In this document: piece by piece, positions 11,119 through 26,371 of the stretch
Layout of the letters: the number at the start of each line of letters is the position of its first letter
Position numbering within the stretch: the stretch's first letter is position 1
Position numbers and translations under genes: made by a program
The notes under the pieces: model-generated
Databases searched by the model: none
Told to the model about the DNA's origin: nothing
What the model saw: only the letters and a program-made list of their open reading frames with translations
Assembly (NCBI GenBank): GCA_021234155.1
Contig: JAJEKV010000075.1
Coordinates: forward strand, 2,358,001-2,422,000
Direction: 5' to 3'
DNA length: 64,000 bases
Origin: Isoetes taiwanensis
Taxonomy: Eukaryota; Streptophyta; Lycopodiopsida; Isoetales; Isoetaceae

Positions 11119-12240
11119 TGTGACGTTCCAGCACAGTATACGGTCCCAGGACGTATACTGTACTGCCTCGTCACGCGTACACGCCACTCCGACTGACGTG
11201 TACGCCGACGTGTAGCCAGGTGGGTAGCCCCTAGGGGGCAACTTGCTAGGTATGTGCATTTATTATTAATGTGCACATTTACCAATGTGCACATTTATTA
11301 AGGTGCACACCTTTCCATGTGGGCACATTTTGCCACCTAGCCATTAAAGGCAAGTGGGCCCATTCCCAATTATCCCACATGCCTAAAGGGATAATTGGAA
11401 ACCCTAACCTAACCCCCTTGTCTATTTAGGTAGGAGAAACCAGTGTACAAGAACCACACCTGGTTGTGGGTGAAGGGGCCAGACTGGCTAAGAAGGAGGT
11501 TCGTGTTCTGACTCTTGAACGATCCCTCTGGTGTGTAAGGCCTACCGGGGATCATTGTGACTAGGTCTAATGGCTTACCACTGAGTGCGGGTAAGGCATG
11601 GGCTCGACACCCGTGAAGTGGTGTACACTTTCCAGTGGGTTCAGTCGAATAAGGGCAGTGGCCCTCTAGTCACCTTGAGTCAGCATGTAGACCTCTGGAG
11701 GGAGTGATCCCTACCTGCCCCATCGGAACTGGGGAGATGCAACCCAGGAATAGCCCTTTTGGCTATGCATCCGGCGGGCTACAGTCAGGTCCCAACACTT
11801 TTCAGCCTACTCTGCAAAGTGTGCACAGGAGGGGCGGATGGAGTGGACAACCCTATGCCATGTTCTTATGCCAGCCAAATCCATTGCCATGAATTCTGTC
11901 TGCAATGAACTCTGGAGACCCAAGCCGTCAGTCATTCCTTCGAGTCTGAGCCTTGGGTAGGACCCCTATGTATGATGCTGATCATTGTCTATGCAGATGT
12001 TGAGGCACCACCCTTCGAGATGGATATGTGATTATGTTGTATACTGACATGTATGTTTACGCTTCCGCAGCTAGGTAGGCCCTGAGGGAGACGGGGTAAA
12101 TGACCCCTTCACTCTTCCCACTGGGACTCGTTACGGGTGCAGTGATTGTGGAGGGCCATGTATCAGTATGGAGCTGGTATGGGGGATGAACTCATGTTTG
12201 TATACGGTGAGTGCACCGTATATGAGTAGGGGACGTCACA
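11119..12240 (+). mobile_element. Complete LTR, 1122 bp
   Basis: The LTR begins TGTGACGT and ends ACGTCACA (inverted 8-bp termini, TG...CA). A polypurine tract precedes it. Near the start a hairpin (11133-11161) has arms ACAGTATACG and CGTATACTGT, and near the end another (12200-12223) has arms GTATACGGTG and CACCGTATAT. A likely core promoter, TCTATTTAGG, lies near 11422. The U3 carries repeats of aatgtgcacattta (11250-11300). What follows is not chromosomal flank but an inverted internal fragment of the same family. Confidence 0.85.
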
Positions 12241-13393
12241 GATGCGGCGGCCAGTCTTGCATGCATTCGAAGCTCTGAGAAGGTGACTAGCAGGTACATG
12301 GTCTCTTTTCCTCGTAGACTAAGCGTGGATCTTGTTGCTTGGGCTTTCTTCGAGATACCTCCCATGTGTTTGGAAGTGTGGCCATCTCTATTGCACATAT
12401 CATCGCTCAGCGGGTCGCATTTGAATGATCTATCGCTACTGGGTGGGTCGTCCCCTCCATCCTTTGAGTCTGGTCCACTCGAACTACTTGATTGAAGCAC
12501 TGAAGTCGTCCTTCCTTTGATTTCCAGTTGAATCTGGAACTGAACTCTTGTTCGAACGAAATATTCTCCTTCTTGATCTTGCCCTAGCGTTGGCATAGGC
12601 CTTCAAGTCGGAGATGTACCTCCCTTGATATGTGTCTCCTCTCCATCATGATCTCCTCTTTCTGGAACCGGTGAAGTCGTGAAAGTTTTCCTACTGGTAC
12701 TAGGGATCTGGAAGCTCATCCTGGTCGGCCTTGGGTGCTTGCAGTTGTCTAGCTTGGTTGCTCCTTTTGTTGATGTTGCGTGACATCCCCTTGAGCTGCT
12801 AGGCTGCAAGATCGTGGTGGTCCTCCTCCAGTTTCTATGCACCCCTGTGTCACTATGATTCTCCTTTCGACGGGAGATTGTGCTCTTTGACCTTAGCTCG
12901 CGATGCTAATGTAGGCATCGATGTCTAGCATCCTCCTCTTTTTGTCTGTCTGTACGTCGGCTGGGTCTTCAATGTCTTCAAGATGTTGTGCCTCTTGCTC
13001 TTCTGTGACTTTAACCTCGTACTCCAATGACACACGCTCATCTATCATAGAGTTTAGGGCTCGGGCCAAACGCCTGGTTGAAAGGCTCACCTACCACATT
13101 CTCGGCTCTAGGGTCCATATGACTGTAGAAAAAGGACTAAGGAAACAACTTGGAGCTAAAAAAAAGACTTATAAGGTCCTAATGGGGGTGTGCTTCTATA
13201 GACAAACTCTATTTTTCAGATTTCAGGGTTTGAGAAGTTTTGATCGTTTTGTGGCAGCATATAACATTTTTAAGTAATTTGAGGCCAAAAGTATGTTCTA
13301 GACAGTCTAAGGGTTAAAACGCAACAAATTTCATGCGATTTGGACAAGTCTAGCAAAAGTTATGAAGTTCTAAAGGAGATAATGCCAAAAATA

Positions 13394-13456
13394 CTCACGG
13401 TGTGCGCCTGGGGCCTGACCTAAAATTTAGGTTGATGCTCTGGCGCATACCATGAG
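13394..13456 (-). other. Leader hairpin B-distal
   Basis: Counterpart of 1364-1426 with arms CTCACGGTGTGCGCC and GGCGCATACCATGAG. Compared with copy A the right arm has GGCGC where A has GCCGC, so pairing is better in B. Confidence 0.7.
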
Positions 13457-13596
13457 TAATTTGGCCCTATTTGGTCAAAACTTATCTAAATTGGATGACC
13501 TAAGGGTCAAAACATGATGGTCTCATCGAGATATGCAAGATTGACCCCTTACTTGCCCAGTTTGGAGATGGTTAGGACCCTTTTTGATGCGAAATA

Positions 13597-13659
13597 CTCA
13601 CGGTGTGCGCCTGGGGCCTGACCTAAAATTTAGGTTGATGCTCTGGCGCATACCGTGAG
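13597..13659 (-). other. Leader hairpin B-proximal
   Basis: Identical in layout to 1567-1629, with arms CTCACGGTGTGCGCC and GGCGCATACCGTGAG. Confidence 0.75.
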
Positions 13660-13882
13660 CAATTTCTTTCTTTTTCTTTTCTTTTTTTTTTCACACACTT
13701 GGTCGAAATTTAGTTCAACTTTTTAGTTTTTCTTGGTTTTCAATTCTTCTAACTGTTACTAGCTTAGCATATACTACAAAAAATGAGAAAATTTTTCCCA
13801 CTTTTTTCGAGGTTTGGGAGTTCTACTAAGTTAGTACTACTGGGAGCATGGCCAGTGCTTTGCTCTTGGTCTCCAAGAACAT

Positions 13883-13895
13883 TGCTCTGATACCA
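13883..13895 (-). promoter_or_regulatory. Primer binding site (copy B)
   Basis: TGGTATCAGAGCA on the minus strand, one base from the inverted LTR end, as in copy A. Confidence 0.9.
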
Positions 13896-13896
13896 C

Positions 13897-14901
13897 TGTG
13901 ACGTCCCCTACTCATATACGGTGCACTCACCGTATACAAACAGGAGTTCATCCCCATACCAGCTCCATCTTCGATACAAGGTCCTCCACGTGTCACTGCA
14001 ACCTTGATGAGTTCCAGTGGGAAGAATGAAGGGGTCATTTTACCCTGTCTTCCTCAGGGCCTACTTAGCTACGGAAGCGTAACATACGTGTCAGTATACA
14101 ACATCAATATCACATGACCATCACAAAGGATGGCTCACCACATATCTGCATAAACAGAGAATCAGTACATCACATATGGAGATCCTACCCAAGGCTCGGA
14201 CTCAAGAGGGATGGCCCGGCGGCTTTGGGCCTCGAAGTCATTGCGGGCGAAATTCATGGCAAATGGATTTGGCTGGCATAAGAACATGGCTTAGGGTAGT
14301 CCACTCCATCCGCCCCTCCCCCATGCACACTTTGCGCGAGTAGGTTGAAAAGTCTTGGGACTGATCAGAGCCCGGGATGCATAGCCGAGGGGCTATTCTG
14401 GGTTGCATCTCCCGCCCGATGGGGCAGGTAGGGATTACTCTCACCAGAGGTTAGCATGCTGACTCAAGGTGACTAGAGGGCCACTGCCCGTACTCGACTG
14501 AACTCCATGGAAGGTGTACACCACCCCAAGAGTGTCGAACCCATGCAAAGCTCGCATGCAGTGGCCGAGCATTAGGCCTAGTGCACTGTAGTCCCCGATA
14601 GGCTTTACTACCAGAGGGACGTGATCATGAGTCAGGACATGAACCTCCTTGTAAGCCAGTCTGGCCTCTCCACCCACAACCAGGTGTGGCTCTTGTACAC
14701 AGGCCGAATTTAATAGTGCATTAAAGAGGGCTAACTAGAAGCATCAAACTACTAGGCTTTTAAGGCCTCTACCCCCCTTTCCAATACAATGATTCCACAA
14801 AGATCATCGTCACATACATATCATAGAAGAACTAAAGAATAAGATTTAATCTAAATCACAAAGTTAGGTTCTTTAGTTATGGCTTGATATCTAGAGGTCT
14901 A
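13897..14901 (-). mobile_element. Inverted LTR, R-U5-like part (copy B)
   Basis: Reverse complement of the R/U5 half of the 11119-12240 LTR, with its end at 13897. Together with 11119-12240 it forms an inverted LTR pair around a 1.66-kb internal fragment. Confidence 0.7.
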
Positions 14902-15952
14902 GATGGCTGTTATGGGCAATTCAATAGGCTAAACCTACTTACACTATGTCTGGGAGGCGCTTCTACATTCAGGTATGGGAAGCATGCTGCAAGTCTGCTT
15001 ATCACATTCTTCATATTCCCCTAACTCGAAACCAATGAGATGGCTGCATAGGCAAATTCGATGCAATGGAAATTGGACATCTCACAAAGGACACTTTTGC
15101 TATCTCCCTTGTATTATAGTTTAAAGCTCATTGAGCTAAACTGCATGCTTTTTATTTTCCAAGATGCGAAAGCATGAAGCCAAAGAGAAGGCTAAGACAA
15201 ACATTCTCAGATTTCTCAAACACGTTCTCAGGAATTCTGTTAGGACTTGATCAGCATGTATACAAAAGGTGGCTCACCTGTAGAGTTATGCAACATGTGT
15301 GAAAATCTTACACACAGCATGCTCTTTCACAGCACTATACAACCAATGCAAGCACATCGTCTATTAAGCCCTATAATACGGAACAAGCAACCCAAGCATT
15401 GATCAAAACTGAACAAACCCATTTTCTACAAAAACCGTGAAAACACACTCTCGAATCACTGAAGGGCAACCTCGTGCGCAGCACTTGTTAATTTTTGTTC
15501 GTTGTCTCCTTGAATTTTTTGCGCTGCAATCTTTTTCTCCGTTTACGTGCCATGTCTCATTTAAATCATGCTGGTAAGGCGTCGAACAATCTGGCTCTTT
15601 TTTGGCCGCTACTTTTTGCAAAATCAGCCTGGTGCGATAGCCACTTCCGACGAAAAAGCAGAAGCAGAAGTCTGCGCTGCTATGCATAGAGCCGAGGCTA
15701 TTAACTGTTTAGTTTGCATATATAAGAAACGACGTCTCCTCAAAATTTTCTCAAATCGGCTCTTCTCTAGGGGATCCTGCTTCCATTCTTTCAACCTTAC
15801 AGACAGCGATTGTATTTTTGGCGGACCTTCGAGAGGCAGTGATGGGATTTTCGGCCCGACCTTCAAGTGAAAGACACTACTTTAAAGCAAAGCTTCAATT
15901 CCTTCCACCCTGTAGGCAGGGATAGGAATTTTTGGGACCTATATCAGATAGT
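14902..15952. other. No gene recognised
   Basis: About 1 kb after the repeat block with only short frames and no recognisable protein, RNA gene or transposon end. Confidence 0.5.
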
Positions 15953-16058
15953 CTTTCTTATTCAGCCCTCTGTTGATGTGGCATTATATCTGATTGTTGA
16001 ATTCTTGATTGAAGGGCTAGATTTGATGCCACATCATAAGGGGGGCTGAATAAGAAAG
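15953..16058 (+). ncRNA. Foldback locus, possible small-RNA precursor
   Basis: The left arm contains CTTTCTTATTCAGCCC and TGATGTGGCAT; the right arm contains ATGCCACATCA and GGGCTGAATAAGAAAG. The two pair over about 35 bases with a small internal mismatch around a loop of about 40 bases. Size and shape are in the range of plant microRNA precursors. A small foldback transposon would look the same. No known microRNA family is recognised. Confidence 0.35.
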
Positions 16059-17076
16059 GCGTTCCTCGATATCTAGTAAGCTTAAATTTTTTTGCTTTTC
16101 TTTGCTCTGAAGAAGAGCCTGCGGTTCTTCAGTAGCTAAGATTACTTTTTCTTGCTTTTCTTCTCTTTAAAGCAAAGCTTGTGATCCATTGAATTAGACA
16201 AACTCTTGCATTCTATGAAGGCATGCCCTGAACCCAACGATTATTCATTCAAAATGCAACCTCACTTGTGGCTGCCCATTCCTATTCCAAACCATCGAAC
16301 AGCTTCTCTCCTGCTTCTGCCCAATGCTTCTGCTTTTGCTTGAATTCCTCCTTCCTGACTATGGAAATTCCCGATTAGTCAATATTTTTGCAAGTTTCTA
16401 TAGTTTCGCAAGTCTACAGAGTCGGCAGCCTCTGCGAGGTCAGCTCCAAGCTCCATGATTTGGCCATCTATTCCATTTTCTCCTCCTAAAAAAGTGCAAA
16501 GCACTACGGATTGCCCCCAAAATGCCATGGGCAAATGGTATAACTTTTATAAAATCTTCAAAACTCAACAAGAGAACGTAAAACAATCAAGTATGAATGG
16601 TGAGGTTTATGAAGGTGAAGTCAAAGCAAATGACTTCCTATTGGTCTAAAAGATATGTGAACGATGAAATTGACAACAAATACTATTATGATGGCATATG
16701 TCATGTTCTCTTATTTTTGTGGACTTTTGTTCTGTGAATTGAAGTGTTGTACATTATTGGCAATTTGGAATTAATACAATGAACTGAAACACTTACTCCA
16801 TTATCAATGAAACCTTGCAAATATACCTTGATTATGGAGATTATTAAATGAAAGATTTGCTATAAATGGTCCTATTTCTTGTTGAAACGTTCTAACAAGT
16901 CTGAAACCAATATAGCAACATGGATAAATCCTATTCAATGAAGAGACATTTGTTTTATAGCTACAACTTGCACTTGTGAAAGAAATGGTAAAGATTAAAG
17001 ATACTATAGTGCGCTACAAGTCATGTTAGTTTGGTATAACATGAGTTACTAATGCAGTGAAATTCATTAGGTGGTG
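16059..17076. other. No gene recognised
   Basis: AT-rich sequence with only short frames; nothing identified. Confidence 0.5.
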
Positions 17077-17310
17077 TTAGTGATTTCGGGGTGCATGGGA
17101 CAAAGTAGCAAATGCAATGCCTGCTGCTACGTGATGAGTGTCCTTCAGTTTCTTGAATTCTGACTCCCTCATGAGGGACCTATTGTTCATTTTGACCTTG
17201 GATTTGAAAGTTGGCTTGTGGTCTGTCTCGAGTTTGAATGCTTCGTATGTAGGCGGGTGTATCCTTTGCTTTTGGCAGAAGTCGTTCAGAATGGCTCGGT
17301 TCATCGACAC
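17077..17310 (-). pseudogene. Double-stranded RNA-binding domain fragment
   Basis: The 77-aa frame has the pattern of a double-stranded RNA-binding motif: an N-terminal helix (ILNDFCQKQ), a conserved PPTYE strand, PTFKSKVKMNN, then EFKKLKDTHHVAAGIAFATL, matching the family's KK.A...AA..AL helix in part (THHVAAG instead of Lys-Lys-Ala). It ends at a stop 13 residues later. No further exons or other domains are recognisable nearby. It could be the last exon of a DRB- or Dicer-like gene, or a duplicated fragment. The lack of surrounding exons favours a fragment. Confidence 0.5.
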
Positions 17311-17867
17311 TTGCTATAGAACATATTAAGTAAGCCTAATCCAAAGCCTGGAAATGTTAATCCCAGTTTCATGACAGATTATACCACATGAACAACGGGA
17401 CATGAAGCGCTAATGCTCTAGTCCCCTTTCATAAAATTTTGTATTGTATATCTGTTCGAGATGGGTTTTAAGCCTATAAGCATATAAAGGCTTAATTTTG
17501 GATCAGCGATAGAATGGAAACAACATCTGCATTAAAAAATAGCAACCCTCCTTTTCGAGGAACTATTCTTTGAGGAAGCATGTCTTCCTATATTATTCAA
17601 GAAGGTAGGGAGTCGTTGATCTAATGATGGTAACAGCCTTACATGCTGTTAAAATTAGACTCGCATTAATAAGGAGTGCCATATCTATATGTCCCATCAA
17701 TTATGCCAAACCGATTGAAGACTGAGGCAGATGGTATGACAGTCGGTCCATTGTGAGTGTCTTCACTAATTAGACTTCCGAGCACTATCAACTGTTTCTT
17801 TTAAAAAACTAGCACATACATCGAACTGCATAGAAAGAACTACATAGAAAAGTGTGCAAATGTTCAT

Positions 17868-18369
17868 CTATTTTGAAACACCCTCATCCTCTAAAACACC
17901 ACATAAATAGAGAACGTTGTTGCATCTACAAACGGGCCATAAACAAATGGGGTAAAAGGTCTACCAATTTACATTACAGAAATGGAAAAAACAGATAAGT
18001 AAAGTGTCATGACCTTATGAGGACCTCATCCAGGTTATCACTATACTGGCCATCAATGAACTCTTCAGTGCTAGCAAGCTGCTCTCAGAAATACTATTAT
18101 AAGCTGACAAATCAACTAGAAAATATAAAAGAAAGAAACTTCTTACTTGAAGGTTCATATATGAGTCAACAGATACTAAGTACCCTGATACAAGTAAGGA
18201 AAACGTATTTCAGAGTTTTTCAAAAGACAAAAATCTAGGACAACATTATGAGATGAACTCGATTGAATTTATGCATGATGTACCTTTGTATTCCATGCCC
18301 CATTTGAGCTTCACAATAAAGGGCTTCCCTGTCAAACGGCCTAGGATTGGCTGGTATGGGCTTCAGCAT
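17868..18369 (-). pseudogene. Sm core protein F (SmF) pseudogene
   Basis: SmF is a subunit of the heptameric Sm ring on spliceosomal snRNAs. Four exons can be read: 18284-18369, 18147-18184, 18014-18078 and 17868-17925. They encode [41 protein letters not shown] and CNNVLYL, covering Sm1 and Sm2. All three introns keep GT-AG borders. At about 18334-18338 the start ([12 protein letters not shown]) is out of frame with LTGK, with the family's usual residues between PF and LTGK lost. The end reads CNNVLYLCGVLED, where functional SmF has Arg and Pro in place of Cys and Leu. Retained introns point to a duplicated gene copy, not a retrocopy. If the frame break were a sequence error, it could still be a gene. 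Confidence 0.75.
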
Positions 18370-19145
18370 ATTCAGCTGCCTCTGATTAAGCTAAAGCTTG
18401 GCCTTTATCAAAGGGGAATAGCTACCGTAGGCATACTCAACTCCGACAAATCCGTGCACATGAAAACCGACTGAGAAAGGAAACCCCGTTTAATCACCAA
18501 TTTCGTTTATCATCCATCAAATTATAAGATGCAATATCATATCCAGTTCCATTTAGATCAATAAAAATGAAAGATGCAAGCTGAATAATTGCCCAGTCAT
18601 GACTTACCGGATGCTTTCCACTTTGAAGTAGGAACTCCAAGGCAGCTCCAGTTTAGAAATCGAACCGAGCCGAGTATCCATGCCCAGTATCTGGCATGTT
18701 CTATTCCGGTTACACGGTAAGAAGAGCACCTACAGGCCGTTGCACACTAAAGAGGGTGACCGCCAGTTTAAGGGCGCTAGCAAGTTTGGAGCAGTTTTCC
18801 GAATATCCCAGACATATACCAGCATATCCCTGGAATATGCCAAAAACCCACCTGAGCGAGCCCCCCTTGGGGCAACCCAAAAATTAAAAAATTTAAGAAC
18901 GAATTGCATATGCTTTTAGATATACCTCGAATTTTAAGGAATTTCAAACTTAGGAGGAGGTCCTTTTAAAATAGGACGTATCCCATTCAATTGCTCCGTA
19001 TAGAGTACACCGTATAAACAGAGATTGAAGTTTCCGGTCTCCGACATGCTAAGGGGAGTTTCCTACATACTATGAAGTTGCAATAAACTTTGGGACTATT
19101 ATGTCTTTGCTCTGGACAACGTCAGTGGCGCTATAAGCTTGCAGA
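18370..19145. other. Intergenic, VPS60 upstream region
   Basis: No further SmF exon is recognised upstream of 18369. The segment holds the presumed divergent promoter region of VPS60; no clear TATA box was picked out. Short frames at 18680-18920 are not recognised. Confidence 0.4.
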
Positions 19146-20818
19146 ATGAAGAAGGTTTTTGGAGTAAAAAAAGAGAAGGTCCCTCCCCCAACTGTAGAAG
19201 AAGCAACAGATCGGGTAGGTTTACTTTTTGGTTCATGGCTATGACTAACATGGAGTTGCCCGCTTTGCTTAACATCGAATTGCAAGCTTGCAGATTAATA
19301 AGAGGGGGGATACCGTTGACGACAAGATCAAAAAGCTTGATAATGAACTTATCAAGTATCGGGAACAAATTAAAAGAACTAGGCCCGGCCCTGCACAAGA
19401 GGCTATCAAAGCACGCGCAATGAGGATATTGAAGCAAAAGAAAATGTATGCTTAAAGTTCACTTTGCAAATTTGTTTCGTTGTTGATTTATTATGACTGC
19501 TGTCAACTAAGTTTGTCAAGAGGTCTTGTATATTCATCCTTCAGGTTTTTGTGATCTCAGGTTTGAGGGTCAGAGGGATATGCTATACAACCAGACTTTC
19601 AACTTAGAGCAAGTTTCCTTCGCCACTGAAGGCATCAAAGATGCACAACAAACGGTATGAGGTCAATGCTTTACTTGGTAGAAGATTTCTCCTATAGATG
19701 CGTTTGTTGATGTAATTCTGTGCAGATGTTATCATGTTTATCTTTTTGTTATACCCCAAGAGGCATCTACTGGTAGAAAATTCTGAGAGACACCTATACT
19801 TTATGTCACAATTGTGATCCAATATGACGAGTTCCTCTAATTTAAAAGTTTATGTCACAAAAACAAGTCTTCTTTAGCCTGCATGATCAATCTTTTGGGT
19901 TGTCCCAATTGTTGCTAGATTTTTCAATTGACTTTTGCCATGTCATGAAACATTTTATCGATGGCACACGAAATCTATGCTCACTTATCTACTTAGATAA
20001 CTGAGGCACCTTCCATCTCAGTATTGTTCATTCATTTTAGAGGGGTGGGCATAAAGAGTTAGTATTCACCTTGTTCTAAGTAGCTGCTTCATATTTGTCA
20101 CTATATAGTTTCCGCCTGCAGATCTCAGCTATGAAAGCAGCAAATAAGGAGCTTAAAGGGACAATGAAAACACTGAAGATTGACGACATTGATGTAATTG
20201 CTTCACTTTTATTCAGCTTTCTGTCCATGGGTCTTCACACCATTAATCTAACTTGCTTTATAGAAAATGCAAGATGACATGATGGATCTAGTAGATTACA
20301 GCACAGAGATTCAAGAATCATTAGGCCGGAGCTATAATGTGCCTGATGACCTTGATGAAGAAGAGCTGATGGGAGGTAGGGGTTTTGGACCTTCTCTGTG
20401 AAATACCAAAATGCATGTTCACAATTACATATTATGTCTCAAGGGTGATTATATGATGCCATTAAATTTTCTAGTATAGTTACAACATGTCGGTCGCATA
20501 TGAGGTCCTTAAAGCTTGTTATATCTGATGACCTGTTTAGAATTAAGTGCCCTGGAAGCAGAGATGGAAACGGAATCAGAAGGCATGCCCTCGTACTTAC
20601 AACCAGATAAAGAACTGGATGAATTAAATCTTCCACCTGCCCCAGCTGGACCTGCAGCAGCAGCACAGACCCCTCAAGCCAATCCTCAGGTCTTACAGTT
20701 TAAATTGTAATTGGGGTGTTCTTAAATTTTAGTAAGTTCTTGACTGAAGATGTTGGTTTAGCAGGCCGCAGATGAATATGGTTTTCCCACTGTCCCAAGA
20801 ACATCATTGCGCAATTGA
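19146..20818 (+). CDS. VPS60: ESCRT-III-associated protein VPS60 (CHMP5 type)
   Basis: Predicted 233-aa Snf7-family protein acting with ESCRT-III at endosomes in multivesicular body sorting; its known partner is LIP5/VTA1, which stimulates the VPS4 ATPase. Seven exons: 19146-19214, 19294-19445, 19561-19654, 20122-20193, 20264-20375, 20541-20689, 20765-20818; all introns are GT-AG and the joined length is 702 nt. The N-terminus MKKVFGVKKEKVPPPT and the later KKLDNELIKYREQI, GQRDMLYNQTFNLEQVSF, ANKELKG and EIQESLGRSYNVPDD are characteristic of VPS60. The charge layout is usual: basic N-terminal helices and an acidic C-terminus (SYLQPDKELDELNLP). It ends VPRTSLRN. The ATG was chosen because it gives the conserved N-terminus. 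It is convergent with MCM4, with 412 bp between stop codons. Confidence 0.95.
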
Positions 20819-21230
20819 TACCTGGTAATTGTTTTGGAACGTGGTTGTCTAGTTGGACATGAATAGCACTTTAGAGTGCAATTATTTGTATATACTCATT
20901 CACAGATAAGTTTGTATTTGTTTCAAAAAAAGGTTTCTTATTCTTCTTTGCCATTGATATGAGATATTGCATAATTTTGGTTGATTTTGGATTTGCATAT
21001 CTCGGTAAGTTTGAAAAAATCATAGGACAAATCAATGGCTCAACGCCGATGCATGTGAACATGGCAAATAACAAAAGGATATTTACATGAACTGAGTAGT
21101 CAAAGGGAACCCTAACTTCATTAACTTCCATTCTCGAATGTCAGAACAACTGAGTGATCATAATTTTGATCTAGTTCTACAAATTCTAAAAAGCATGGAA
21201 TAACTTTTAATCCTTTATGAAGGTTCCGGT

Positions 21231-25665
<4,435 letters not shown>

Positions 25666-25727
25666 TTCAACGGAACAAAGGATGCAAATGGGTACTCCTG
25701 CTGCTTATAGCAGAGCCGGAGAGCTTG

Positions 25728-25736
25728 TTTCCCGCC
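25728..25736 (-). promoter_or_regulatory. E2F binding site upstream of MCM4
   Basis: TTTCCCGCC (GGCGGGAAA on the gene strand) is a perfect E2F/DP consensus, 63 bp before the MCM4 ATG. Plant MCM genes are known S-phase E2F targets, so position and sequence agree. Confidence 0.7.
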
Positions 25737-25749
25737 ATTCTCTTTCGTT

Positions 25750-25846
25750 GTGGATGATCTGGATGCCTCGTCAGCATAACCTCCAGCTGTCATTTTTGTG
25801 GATGACCTGGATGCCTCGTCAGAATCACCTCCGGCTGTCAACTTTC
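25750..25846 (-). repeat. 48-bp tandem duplication in the MCM4 5' region
   Basis: GTGGATGATCTGGATGCCTC at about 25752 recurs at about 25798 as GTGGATGACCTGGATGCCTC, with related sequence on both sides. The pair lies just upstream of the E2F site. Confidence 0.7.
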
Positions 25847-25859
25847 GAGTTTGTAATAA

Positions 25860-26268
25860 GAGGGTGTCATTTAGGTTAGCAATAAATATGCAAAGAATAC
25901 GCTAGAACATGGGAAATACTTAATAGGTTAGAGCAAAATACAAAGGCTTGAGTTAGAAGGCTAAGACTGACGTTGAACTGGAATAGTTCGACAATAATGA
26001 GGCTCCTGTGTATATATATAGTCCAACGATTCAGATTGCGTCACTTTAATAGACGAGATCGCGCCAGGTGTCACGCATGCATGTAAGTTCTGGAAACAGC
26101 TTCGCATATGAAGAAGACGCAAGGGAATATTTTCAACAAGTATTGGTAGTTTACTTGGCAAATGTGTGTGACTCACAACTGAGCCTACCTTGTGTAACTA
26201 CCCTTTTGGCATGTGTGTGACGACCATATTTATACAAGTATAATGCCCATATAGTCGTCACACCATAC
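25860..26268 (-). mobile_element. Probable LTR of the Ty3 remnant
   Basis: Downstream of the chromodomain end of the minus-strand Ty3 pol, the sequence from about 26266 begins TGGTGTGACG on the minus strand and opens with a hairpin (26215-26263) with arms near TGTGACGACCATAT and ATATAGTCGTCACA. A TATA-like TATATATATACACAGG follows at about 26010-26025. The distal border is not defined and no second LTR copy is in the window to confirm it. Confidence 0.4.
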
Positions 26269-26371
26269 CCTTCTACAATGGCGCCGAGTCTTCAAAGCTT
26301 ATCCAGGGCACTTAGACTTGGCTTATCCAGGTAACATTGATGGAACATCGTAATCCTGTCAGGGGCGTCGG

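Larger units (their letters stand above)
12241..13896 (-). pseudogene. Leader and gag-like region of LTR element (copy B)
   Basis: Same layout as in copy A. On the minus strand a primer binding site (13883-13895) is followed by hairpins at 13597-13659 and 13394-13456 and then gag-like frames at 13090-12893, 12842-12603 and 12596 downward. The last frame runs through the junction at 12240 into complementary LTR sequence and so ends in foreign sequence. The region is truncated and has no pol. Confidence 0.6.
12018..14901. repeat. Direct repeat block, copy B
   Basis: Second copy of block A. It is collinear and nearly identical, with a cluster of differences around 14205-14420 where B has lost or changed several bases. 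The homology stops at about 14901, after TATCTAGAGG. Confidence 0.9.

Noticed and set aside
19146-19445. Plus-strand frame beginning at TTG at 19139
   Set aside because: It runs through the first VPS60 intron in another register; the ATG at 19146 with splicing gives the conserved protein.
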